Below, in pieces: positions 1 to 6,196 of a stretch of DNA of 10,169 bases. Position numbers and translations under genes: made by a program. Numbering within the stretch: position 1 is the stretch's first letter; each line of letters starts with the position of its first letter. Origin of the DNA: JAEUNJ01 sp052035955 (GTDB lineage: Bacteria > Pseudomonadota > Gammaproteobacteria > Burkholderiales > Rhodocyclaceae); assembly GCA_052035955.1 (NCBI GenBank), contig JBPOHD010000031.1:1-10169 (forward strand). The letters run 5' to 3'. A model generated the notes under the pieces. It saw only the letters and a program-made list of their open reading frames with translations, ran no database searches and was not told the DNA's origin.

Positions 1-996
1 GCCAAGAACGTCTTTGCCGTACATGGGGTGGATGAGCATGGCAAGCCCGCCCTGGTCAGGCCCAGGGTGGCGCGGGAACGCCTTCTGGAACTGGTCGCCC
101 AGCTGCCGCCCTGCGTCATCGGCATGGAAGCCTGCTCCGGGGCCCACCACTGGGCCCGCCAGTTCCGCGGCTTCGGCCATGCGGTGAAGCTCATGGCGCC
201 CAAGTTCGTCACCCCCTACCGCCTGTCCGGCAAGCGCGGCAAGAACGATGCGGCCGACGCCGCCGCCATCTGCGAGGCGGTCACCCGCCCGCACATGCGC
301 TTCGTGCCGGTCAAGGAGGAACACCAGCAGGTCATCCTGGCCCTGCACCGCACCCGTAACGGCTTCGTCGAGGAGCGCACGGCCACCTATAACCGGCTGC
401 GCGGCCTGATCTCGGAATTCGGCATCGTCTGCCCGCAGAAGATCGCCAACCTGCGCCGCGACATCATCGAGCATCTGGAAGACCTGCCCGGCTATGTGAA
501 CCAGTGCGCCGGCGATCTGCTGGCCCACGCCGATGCGCTCGAGATCCGGATCGGAGACTACGACCGGATCATCGCCAAAGCGGCACGGGACGACGCCCGC
601 AGCAAGCGCCTGATGAACTTGGCGGGGATCGGCCCCAACACCGCCAGTGCCCTGCTGGCCAGCATCGGCGGCGGACACGACTTCAGGAACGGGCGCCAGG
701 TGGCGGCCTGGATCGGGCTCACGCCCGGGCAATACAGCAGCGGCGGGACGACCCGCCTGGGACGGATCACCAAGGCCGGGGACAAGTACTTGCGCAGCCT
801 GCTGGTGATGGGGGCCAAGGCGATCCTTTCCGGCCTGGGGGAGAAGCAGGACCGCTTCAGCCGCTGGGCGCGAAGTCTGGTCGAGCGGCGGGGCTACTGG
901 AAGGCGGTGGTGGCGATTGCCGCCAAGAATGCGCGGCTGGCCTGGGCGGTGCTGCGGTTCGGTGAGGAGTTCCGGCTGCGCCAGGCAGAGGCCTGA
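1..996 (+). CDS. IS110-family (IS1111-type) transposase, 5' end cut by window edge
   Basis: This is a DEDD/serine recombinase that moves an IS110-family element under guidance of a bridge RNA. The reading frame is open from base 1 (AKNVFAVHGVDEHGK...), so the GTG at 28 is internal. About 9-10 N-terminal residues are missing compared with the usual 340 or so, including the first catalytic Asp of the family's G-I/M-D-L motif. Visible DEDD-domain residues are Glu in GMEAC (127-129) and the two Asp of KNDAAD (247-249 and 256-258). The C-terminal Transposase_20 part has LAGIGPNTASALLASIGGG (617-673) and QYSSGGTTRLG, where a serine (736-741) is the expected nucleophile. The sequence MRFVPVK and the overall pattern recall IS1111 from memory. 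No frameshift or internal stop is visible, so it may be active. The family call is near certain; the IS1111 subgroup is inference, supported by the long structured 3' flank. Confidence 0.95.
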   Translation, partial: AKNVFAVHGVDEHGKPALVRPRVARERLLELVAQLPPCVIGMEACSGAHHWARQFRGFGHAVKLMAPKFVTPYRLSGKRGKNDAADAAAICEAVTRPHMRFVPVKEEHQQVILALHRTRNGFVEERTATYNRLRGLISEFGIVCPQKIANLRRDIIEHLEDLPGYVNQCAGDLLAHADALEIRIGDYDRIIAKAARDDARSKRLMNLAGIGPNTASALLASIGGGHDFRNGRQVAAWIGLTPGQYSSGGTTRLGRITKAGDKYLRSLLVMGAKAILSGLGEKQDRFSRWARSLVERRGYWKAVVAIAAKNARLAWAVLRFGEEFRLRQAEA

Positions 997-1014
997 GCCG
1001 GTGATCGATCAAAA

Positions 1015-1221
1015 CCTGTCAGCAGGAAGGAAAGGAACACAGGTGCCATCGCGGGCGCGATGGGCACGAATCACCGATGCACTGCATGCGTTGATGTGAA
1101 GCGGGTTGGACCCGCGCCGGGAGCGCCTGATCACTTCACGGGGAGCTCTAATTCCCGACTCACGATTGAGGCCCCGGCGCGCGTCTTTCATCAGGGTCCG
1201 GGCAGGATGCCCAACATGACC
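1015..1221 (+). ncRNA. Candidate bridge RNA in the IS right-end non-coding region
   Basis: IS1111-type elements are known to encode their bridge RNA downstream of the transposase, and this flank is full of stems. Seen in the sequence: CCTG/CAGG at 1015-1018/1023-1026; a 10-bp hairpin at 1043-1067 with one bulged G (1064) and a GGGC loop; GTGAAG/CTTCAC at 1096-1101/1134-1139; GCGGGT-TGG-ACCCGC at 1101-1115; a 9-bp long-range helix CGCGCCGGG/CCCGGCGCG at 1113-1121/1173-1181; and GGGCA-GGA-TGCCC at 1200-1212 enclosed by GGTC/GACC (1195-1198/1218-1221). Several overlap and must be alternatives. The boundaries, and which loops would pair with target and donor, are not known. No open reading frame here looks real. 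Confidence 0.5.
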
Positions 1222-1356
1222 GGTTGTAGTTTCGCAGTCCGCCATCTTCTTCATCGATCCGCGCAGTGGCAATGCAACCTGATCAGGGAATCGAGATGAA
1301 CTGAGAACCGAAAACCGCTTGCAAAGTTTGGGGAAGCCCTTGTAGTAAAGTGTGGT
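1222..1356. other. Junction segment between IS right end and attI, no gene seen
   Basis: This stretch of about 135 bases is less GC-rich than the genes on either side. It must contain the IS right terminus plus whatever lies on the cassette side of attI. It includes the 10-bp palindrome CCTGATCAGG (1278-1287). I searched it by eye for an RYYYAAC...GTTRRRY pair on either strand and found no recognisable attC. A minus-strand open frame runs through it (1434 to 1009), but it crosses the putative attI and bridge RNA and has no recognisable protein features. Confidence 0.5.
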
Positions 1357-1420
1357 GCCTAACAATGACGGAAAACAAAGCGTCTTTCGGGGCGGAAAAT
1401 GTGGCGGGGCGGGGAGAAAT
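1357..1420 (-). other. attI: Candidate integron recombination site attI
   Basis: On the minus strand, bases 1363-1357 read GTTAGGC, an exact match to the GTTRRRY integron core. Recombination would occur between the G and the first T. It lies about 100 bases upstream of the intI start, on the side where attI is expected, and is oriented so that cassettes would extend leftward. No partner RYYYAAC box is present at attC distance, which favours attI over attC. Two imperfect direct repeats begin CGGGGCGG (1388-1395 and 1405-1412), each followed by an A-rich end. They sit where attI sites often carry extra integrase-binding repeats; that role is inference. The outer boundary is approximate. Confidence 0.6.
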
Positions 1421-1447
1421 GGTCTAGCATTCAAAAGCCTGTATAAA
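1420..1447 (+). promoter_or_regulatory. Probable intI promoter
   Basis: A -10 element TATAAA (1442-1447) matches five of six consensus bases. It is paired at 16-base spacing with a poor -35 element TGGTCT (1420-1425). The -10 lies inside the LexA box, so repressor and polymerase would compete. Transcription would start only about a dozen bases before the ATG. The weak -35 suggests low basal expression, as is usual for integron integrases. Confidence 0.4.
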
Positions 1448-1454
1448 AATATAG
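1439..1454 (+). promoter_or_regulatory. LexA (SOS) operator upstream of intI
   Basis: The sequence CTGTATAAAAATATAG fits the proteobacterial LexA consensus CTGT-N8-ACAG with one mismatch (ATAG for ACAG) and has the typical A/T-rich spacer. It overlaps the likely -10 element and the start of the AGGAG ribosome binding site (1453-1457), ending 11 bases before the intI ATG. SOS control of integron integrases by LexA is established for several integrons, so context supports the call. The match itself is visible; function here is inference. Confidence 0.65.
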
Positions 1455-1465
1455 GAGCCTAAATC

Positions 1466-2503
1466 ATGACGACAAACCCGTCTTCGGCCGCGGCGCCTCG
1501 CTTGCTGGATCAGGTGCGCGGGAAAATCCGCCTCAAGCATTACAGCTTGCGTACCGAGCAGGCATACCTCGATTGGATTAGACGATTTATCCGCCACTTT
1601 GGCAAGCGCCACCCCCGGGAGATGGGGGCGGCGGAGGTGGAGGCCTTCCTGACGTGCTTGGCCGTCGAGGGGCGGGTGGCGGCGTCGACGCAGAACCAGG
1701 CGAAGAGCGCGCTGTTGTTCCTGTACAGGGAGGTCCTGGAATGGGAGTTGCCGTGGCTCGATGGCGTCCAGCGGGCGGCCGCGCCGAAGCGACTGCCGGT
1801 CGTGCTGAGCCGGGAGGAAACGCAGGCGATCCTGGGCCGGCTTGCCGGCGTGCATTGGCTGATCGGGAACCTGCTGTACGGCGCGGGCTTGCGCATCATG
1901 GAGTGCCTTCGCCTGCGGGTGAAGGACGTGGATTTCTCCCGCCGGCAGATCCTGGTGCGGGATGGAAAGGGCTTCAAGGACCGGGTCACGGTCCTGCCGT
2001 CCGTCGTCCTGGATCCCTTGGCCGCCCACGTGGCGAAGGTCCGCGACCTGCACGGCAAGGACCTGGCGCGCGGCGGCGGGGACGTTCAACTGCCGTACGC
2101 GCTGGACCGCAAGTATCCGGGCGCGGCGAGGGAATGGGGCTGGCAGTTCGTCTTTCCTTCCGGCGGGTTATCGCGCGATCCGTTGTCCGGCGCCGTCCGG
2201 CGGCACCACCTTCAGGACCAGGCATTCCAGCGCGCCATGCGGCAGGCGGTTCTGGATGCGGGGGTTGCCAAGCCGGCGACGCCCCACACCCTGCGCCATT
2301 CCTTCGCCACCCACCTGCTGGAGTCCGGCTACGACATCCGCACGGTGCAGGAACTCCTCGGCCATTCGGACGTGTCCACCACCATGATCTACACCCACGT
2401 GCTGAACCGGGGCGGCCGGGGCGTGGTGAGCCCGGCGGATGCGCTGGCGGCGGGGCCCGCGGGCGGGCGGGAGCTGCGGGAGCCGGTGGCCGCCTACGCC
2501 TGA
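1466..2503 (+). CDS. intI: Integron integrase IntI (tyrosine recombinase)
   Basis: IntI catalyses attI x attC and attC x attC recombination, capturing and shuffling gene cassettes. The 345-residue protein is intact. Residues 12-100 form the SAM-like N-terminal DNA-binding domain (KHYSLRTEQAYLDWIRRFI). The catalytic set is Arg143 (in GAGLRIMECLRLRVKD), Lys168 or Lys171, His274 and Arg277 (HTLRHSFATHLL), His300 (LLGH) and Tyr309 (MIYTH). The IntI-specific insertion that separates these enzymes from XerC/D is present at about 207-232 (LPYALDRKYPGA..WGWQFVFPS). The ATG has an AGGAG eight bases upstream. The gene is preceded by a LexA box and candidate attI, and followed by chromosomal fadD. It resembles IntI1 along its length from memory but is clearly divergent, pointing to a chromosomal integron rather than the clinical class 1 type. 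The last 25 or so residues are Gly/Ala-rich and less conserved. Confidence 0.96.
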   Translation: MTTNPSSAAAPRLLDQVRGKIRLKHYSLRTEQAYLDWIRRFIRHFGKRHPREMGAAEVEAFLTCLAVEGRVAASTQNQAKSALLFLYREVLEWELPWLDGVQRAAAPKRLPVVLSREETQAILGRLAGVHWLIGNLLYGAGLRIMECLRLRVKDVDFSRRQILVRDGKGFKDRVTVLPSVVLDPLAAHVAKVRDLHGKDLARGGGDVQLPYALDRKYPGAAREWGWQFVFPSGGLSRDPLSGAVRRHHLQDQAFQRAMRQAVLDAGVAKPATPHTLRHSFATHLLESGYDIRTVQELLGHSDVSTTMIYTHVLNRGGRGVVSPADALAAGPAGGRELREPVAAYA

Positions 2504-2523
2504 GGCGGCGGGCACGGGCGTTC

Positions 2524-2547
2524 TCCCCCGCAATGGGGCCCGGGGGA
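2524..2547 (+). terminator. Stem-loop shortly after intI, possible terminator
   Basis: TCCCCCG (2524-2530) pairs perfectly with CGGGGGA (2541-2547) around a 10-base loop, 20 bases after the intI stop. There is no T-run behind it, so it is not a classical rho-independent terminator. It could contribute to termination or only protect the mRNA end. A second stem, AAATGCC/GGCATTT (2571-2577/2582-2588), follows, also without a T-run. Confidence 0.3.
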
Positions 2548-2558
2548 ATGACCAACTG

Positions 2559-2573
2559 TTTCGATCAGCGAAA
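2559..2573. promoter_or_regulatory. Inverted repeat upstream of fadD, possible operator
   Basis: TTTCG-N5-CGAAA forms a perfect 5-bp-arm dyad in the 230-base intI-fadD gap, about 160 bases before the fadD ATG. Its size suits a TetR- or GntR-type regulator, and fatty-acid genes are often controlled by such proteins. I cannot match it to a named regulator. The dyad is short enough to be chance. No convincing -35/-10 pair was found in the gap. Confidence 0.2.
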
Positions 2574-2733
2574 TGCCTGGGGGCATTTGCGGAATTGAGG
2601 AGTTGTGGTAGCTTGCCGGAACAACAAGAACACGCTTCAACGCTCCCCGGCCCCGGCGGAGGGCGAATCCCTTGGAAACACCGCGGTGGCGGGCCTTCCC
2701 GCCGCGCCGCGCTACCGTCTTGAGGAGGACGAC

Positions 2734-4407
2734 ATGGAAAAGATCTGGCTGAAGAGCTATCCGGAAGGCGTGCCCGCCGACATCGACCACACCCGCTACG
2801 AATCCCTGGCCCACCTGCTGGAGGAGAGCTTCCGCAACTACGCGGACAAGCCGGCCTTCGCCTGCATGGGCAAGAGCATCACCTACGGCGAGCTGGACCG
2901 GATGTCCCGGGATTTCGCCGCCTGGCTGCAGGCGGACGGCCTCAAGCCGGGCAGCCGCGTGGCGGTGATGATGCCCAATGTCCTCCAGTATCCGGTCGCC
3001 GTGGCCGGCATCCTGCGCGCCGGCTGCATCCTGGTGAACGTGAATCCCCTCTACACCGCCCGGGAGCTGGAGCACCAGCTGAAGGACAGCGGCGCCGAGG
3101 CCATCGTCATCCTGGAGAACTTCGCCCACCTGCTGGAGAAGGTGCAGTCGGCCACCCAGGTCCGCCACGTGGTGGTGGCCGCCATGGGCGACCTGCTGGG
3201 CGGCCTGAAGGGGACGATCGTGAACTTCGTCGTCCGCCGGGTGAAGAAGATGGTGCCCCCCTTCCGCCTCGACAATGCCATCGGCTTCAAGCAGGCCCTG
3301 GCCGGGGGCCGGGCGGCGGCCTTCACCCAGCCCAGGATCGGCCAGGAGGACGTGGCGGTGCTCCAATACACGGGCGGCACCACCGGGGTCGCCAAGGGGG
3401 CGACGCTGGTCCACCGCAACCTGGTGTCCAACGTGCTGCAGTCCGAGGCCTGGATGCAGCCGGCCTTCCAGCGCGTGCCGGCCGGGGAGCAGATGATCAC
3501 CATCACGGCCCTGCCCCTGTACCACATCTTCGCCTTCACGGTCTGCGGCATGCTGTCCATCCGCAACGGCGGCCTGTCGGTGCTGATCCCCAACCCGCGG
3601 GATTTCGACGGCTTCATCGAGGAGCTGTCGAAGTACAAGTTCCACACGCTGCCGGCGGTGAACACCCTCTACAACGCCCTGGCCAACCATCCGAACATCG
3701 GCAAGGTGGATTTCTCCAAGCTGATCATCTCCAACGGCGGCGGCATGGCCGTCCAGGAGGCGGTGGCCCAGAAGTGGCTGAAGATCACCGGCTGCCCGGT
3801 CGTCGAGGGCTACGGCCTCTCGGAGACATCGCCGTCGGCCACCTGCAACCCGGTGAACAGCGACAAGTATTCCGGCACCATCGGCCTGCCCCTGCCCTCC
3901 ACCGAGGTCGCCATCCGCGACGACGACGGCAAGGACCTGCCCCTGGGCCAGCCGGGGGAGATCTGCATCCGCGGCCCGCAGGTGATGAAGGGCTACTGGA
4001 ACCGGCCCGACGAGACGGCGAAGGTGATGACCCCGGACGGCTTCCTGCGCACGGGCGACGTGGGCGTCATGGAGCCCACCGGCCACGTCAAGGTGGTGGA
4101 CCGCAAGAAGGACATGATCCTGGTCTCCGGCTTCAACGTCTATCCCAACGAGGTCGAGTCCGTGGTGGCCATGCATCCGGGTGTGCTGGAGTGCGCCGCC
4201 ATCGGCGTGCCGGACGAGTATTCCGGCGAGGCCGTCAAGCTGATCGTGGTCAAGCGGGACCCGGCCCTCACCGCCGCGCAGGTGCAGGAATTCTGCAAGG
4301 AGCAGCTCACCGGCTACAAGCGGCCCAAGTACGTGGAGTTCCGCACCGAGCTGCCGAAGACGCCGGTGGGCAAGATCCTGCGCCGCGAACTGCGCGACGC
4401 GGCCTGA
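2734..4407 (+). CDS. fadD: Long-chain fatty acid-CoA ligase FadD
   Basis: FadD activates long-chain fatty acids to acyl-CoA using ATP, through an acyl-adenylate, usually at the inner face of the membrane. The 557-residue length fits the family (E. coli about 561). The start MEKIWLKSYPEGVPADID matches the typical FadD N-terminus, and a GAGGAGG lies just upstream of the ATG at 2734. The frame is open back to a GTG at 2605, but that extension has no FadD-like sequence. Motifs: P-loop YTGGTTGVAKG (212-222), VEGYGLSET (357-365), TGD (440-442), the hinge and fatty-acyl signature from DRKKDMILVSGFNVYPNE (456-473), and catalytic Lys547 in PVGKILRREL. It is the first gene of a cluster with a WS/DGAT 16 bases downstream, suggesting it supplies acyl-CoA for storage lipid as well as for beta-oxidation. 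Upstream it borders the integron, so its promoter should lie in 2504-2733. Confidence 0.97.
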   Translation: MEKIWLKSYPEGVPADIDHTRYESLAHLLEESFRNYADKPAFACMGKSITYGELDRMSRDFAAWLQADGLKPGSRVAVMMPNVLQYPVAVAGILRAGCILVNVNPLYTARELEHQLKDSGAEAIVILENFAHLLEKVQSATQVRHVVVAAMGDLLGGLKGTIVNFVVRRVKKMVPPFRLDNAIGFKQALAGGRAAAFTQPRIGQEDVAVLQYTGGTTGVAKGATLVHRNLVSNVLQSEAWMQPAFQRVPAGEQMITITALPLYHIFAFTVCGMLSIRNGGLSVLIPNPRDFDGFIEELSKYKFHTLPAVNTLYNALANHPNIGKVDFSKLIISNGGGMAVQEAVAQKWLKITGCPVVEGYGLSETSPSATCNPVNSDKYSGTIGLPLPSTEVAIRDDDGKDLPLGQPGEICIRGPQVMKGYWNRPDETAKVMTPDGFLRTGDVGVMEPTGHVKVVDRKKDMILVSGFNVYPNEVESVVAMHPGVLECAAIGVPDEYSGEAVKLIVVKRDPALTAAQVQEFCKEQLTGYKRPKYVEFRTELPKTPVGKILRRELRDAA

Positions 4408-4423
4408 GCGGGAGGGCGGACAG

Positions 4424-6175
4424 GTGAAGTCGCTGAGCGGCCTGGACGGGAGCTTCCTGCACCTGGAGACGGAGGAGACGCCGATGCACGTCGGCTCCGT
4501 CCATCTGTTCGACAAGCCCCCCGGCTACCGGGGCGACTTCTACGAGGACGTGCGCCACCTGATCGCCCGCAACATGGACGAGTCGGTGATCTTCCGCCGC
4601 AAGCTGGCGCCCATGCCCTTCAACTTCTCCAACCCGGTCTGGGTGGAGGGGGATCCGGCGGACCTGGACTACCACATCCGGCGGGTCGTCCTGCCGGCCC
4701 CGGGAAGCCAGCAGCAACTGGAGCAGTGCGTCGCCGGCCTGCACGAGAAGCCCCTGGACCGCTCCCGGCCCCTGTGGGAGGTGCATGTCATCGACGGCCT
4801 GGCCAGCGGCCAGGCCGCCTACTACTGGAAGGTGCATCACGCCGTCCTGGACGGGGCGGCGGGCATACAGCTCGCCAAGACCCTCTACGACCTGGAGCCG
4901 ATTCCGGAGAAGGGCCGCCGGGCGGACAAGGCGAAGCGGGTGCCCACCGAGCATCCGGGCCTGGTGCAGCTGGCCCGCACCTCCCTGGGCCACGACGCCG
5001 GGCAGGTCGTCCGCTTCCTGCGCCACCTGCCCGCCGCCGCCCGGCTGCTGGCCGGCGCCCTGCGCAGCGACGGCTCCCTCGGACTCCTGGGACAGTTGCG
5101 CAAGAACCTGTCCTTCGGGCCGAAGACGGTCCTCAATGTTCCGATCACCCAGGGCCGCACCTTCGCCGGCCTCTCCATTCCCCTGGCCGAGGTCAAGCGC
5201 ATGGCGGCGGTGGAGGACGCCAAGGCCAACGACGTGATCCTGGCCCTGTGCAGCGGTGCCCTGCGCCGCTACCTGGCGAAACACGGCGGCATCCCGCGCA
5301 AGCCCCTGGTGGCGGCGATGCCGATCTCCGTCCGCGAGGCGGGGAATACCGACATGAACACCCAGGCCACCATGGTCCCGGTGAGCCTGATGACCCACAT
5401 GGCCGACGCGGTGGAGCGCCTGCGCGCCATCCGCGACGCGGCCACCAAGGTCAAGGAGGCGGCCCGGCGCGCCAAGTCCGTCATCCCGACCGATTTCCCC
5501 GCCCTCGGCGTGCCCTGGGTGGTCGGCGGCCTGGCCTCCCTCTACGGCAGGATGGGCCTGTCGCGGGCCATCCCGCCGGTGGTGAACCTGGTCATCTCCA
5601 ACGTGCCCGGACCGCCGGTGACCTTCCACGCCGCCGGCCTGCCCATGCGGGTGTACTGGCCCCTGTCCATCGTCGAGCACGGCGTCGGCCTCAACATCAC
5701 CGTCATCAGCTACGGCCCCTCCCTGGGCTTCGGCATCATCGCCGCCACCGCGGCCGTGCCGGATGCCCGGCCCATCGCCCAGGCCCTCTCGGACGCCTAC
5801 GAGGAGCTCCGGGCGCGGCTGCTGCCGGCGGCCGAAGTCCCGGACGGCGCCGGAACGCGGAAGGCGGCAGCCGGGCAAAAGGCGTCGGCGGATGCGACGA
5901 AGGCAGCGGCTCCCGTCAGGACCCCGGCCAGGGCGGCAAAGGGCACGGCGAAGGTCCCGGCGAAGGGCACGGCGAAGGGCACGGCGAAGGGCACGGCGAA
6001 ACCGGCCAGGAGCGCCGCCCCCGCCGCCCGGTCGGCCGCCTCCGCGCGGGCCCCGACGCCACGCAAGGCGGCGGCGACGGGGAAGACGGGTACCGCCAAA
6101 GCCGCGCCGACCGCCGGCACGAAGGCCGCCGCGGGCGGCAGGAAGCCCGGCGCCGGCACCCGCCGCGCCCCCTGA
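4424..6175 (+). CDS. Wax ester synthase/diacylglycerol acyltransferase (WS/DGAT) with histone-like tail
   Basis: WS/DGAT transfers acyl groups from acyl-CoA to fatty alcohols or diacylglycerol, forming wax esters or triacylglycerol at the membrane and lipid-body surface. The GTG start is chosen because it keeps the conserved N-terminus LSGLDGSFLHLE and has GGGAGG upstream. The active-site motif HHAVLDG (HHxxxDG) is at residues 138-144. Other family blocks are PLW (116-118), NDVILA (269-274) and ISNVPGP (391-397). The catalytic and DUF1298 parts end near residue 470. A further 113 or so residues are almost wholly Ala, Lys, Pro, Gly, Thr and Arg (for example KGTAKGTAKGTAK), like histone H1 or AlgP tails and strongly basic. 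This tail is not needed in characterised WS/DGATs, which are roughly 450-480 residues. The gene sits 16 bases after fadD and 21 before the hydrolase, probably in one operon. The enzyme family is sure; the preferred product is not visible. Confidence 0.94.
   Translation: MKSLSGLDGSFLHLETEETPMHVGSVHLFDKPPGYRGDFYEDVRHLIARNMDESVIFRRKLAPMPFNFSNPVWVEGDPADLDYHIRRVVLPAPGSQQQLEQCVAGLHEKPLDRSRPLWEVHVIDGLASGQAAYYWKVHHAVLDGAAGIQLAKTLYDLEPIPEKGRRADKAKRVPTEHPGLVQLARTSLGHDAGQVVRFLRHLPAAARLLAGALRSDGSLGLLGQLRKNLSFGPKTVLNVPITQGRTFAGLSIPLAEVKRMAAVEDAKANDVILALCSGALRRYLAKHGGIPRKPLVAAMPISVREAGNTDMNTQATMVPVSLMTHMADAVERLRAIRDAATKVKEAARRAKSVIPTDFPALGVPWVVGGLASLYGRMGLSRAIPPVVNLVISNVPGPPVTFHAAGLPMRVYWPLSIVEHGVGLNITVISYGPSLGFGIIAATAAVPDARPIAQALSDAYEELRARLLPAAEVPDGAGTRKAAAGQKASADATKAAAPVRTPARAAKGTAKVPAKGTAKGTAKGTAKPARSAAPAARSAASARAPTPRKAAATGKTGTAKAAPTAGTKAAAGGRKPGAGTRRAP
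5939..5998 (+). repeat. 12-bp tandem repeat in the WS/DGAT tail
   Basis: Five in-frame copies of AAGGGCACGGCG, each coding Lys-Gly-Thr-Ala, start at 5939, 5951, 5963, 5975 and 5987. The second copy is a variant (AAGGTCCCGGCG, Lys-Val-Pro-Ala). The last three copies are identical, which suggests recent slippage or unequal exchange. Because the unit is a multiple of three, copy-number changes would lengthen or shorten the tail without breaking the frame. Confidence 0.95.
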
Positions 6176-6196
6176 TCCACGCCGGAAGGACCCACC

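Larger units (their letters stand above)
1..1221 (+). mobile_element. IS110/IS1111-type insertion sequence, left end outside the window, right end not resolved
   Basis: The element comprises the transposase gene plus the structured non-coding right flank. IS110-family elements make no target duplication and usually lack clear terminal inverted repeats, so the right terminus cannot be placed by eye. The end given here is simply the last base of the last convincing stem. The true end lies between about 1221 and the attI core at 1357. The left end is off the window, so end-to-end comparison is not possible. Orientation is toward the integron integrase. Confidence 0.7.

Noticed and set aside
1105..1215. 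GTTGGAC (1105-1111) and GCCCAAC (1209-1215) as an attC pair
   Set aside because: The two boxes match the consensus, but on either strand the GTT-type box comes first, the reverse of attC order. Both lie within the stems assigned to the IS flank, so chance is more likely.
1009..1434. Minus-strand open frame of 141 codons as a possible first integron cassette gene
   Set aside because: It starts upstream of the putative attI crossover, so it would not be carried on a cassette. It runs through the structured IS flank and looks like no protein family.
2571..2588. AAATGCC/GGCATTT hairpin as a rho-independent terminator of intI
   Set aside because: There is no T-run after it and the stem is short. 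It may be part of the fadD leader instead.
2605..2733. 43-codon N-terminal extension of FadD from a GTG at 2605
   Set aside because: The extension has no FadD-like sequence, whereas the ATG at 2734 has a strong ribosome binding site and the canonical FadD N-terminus.
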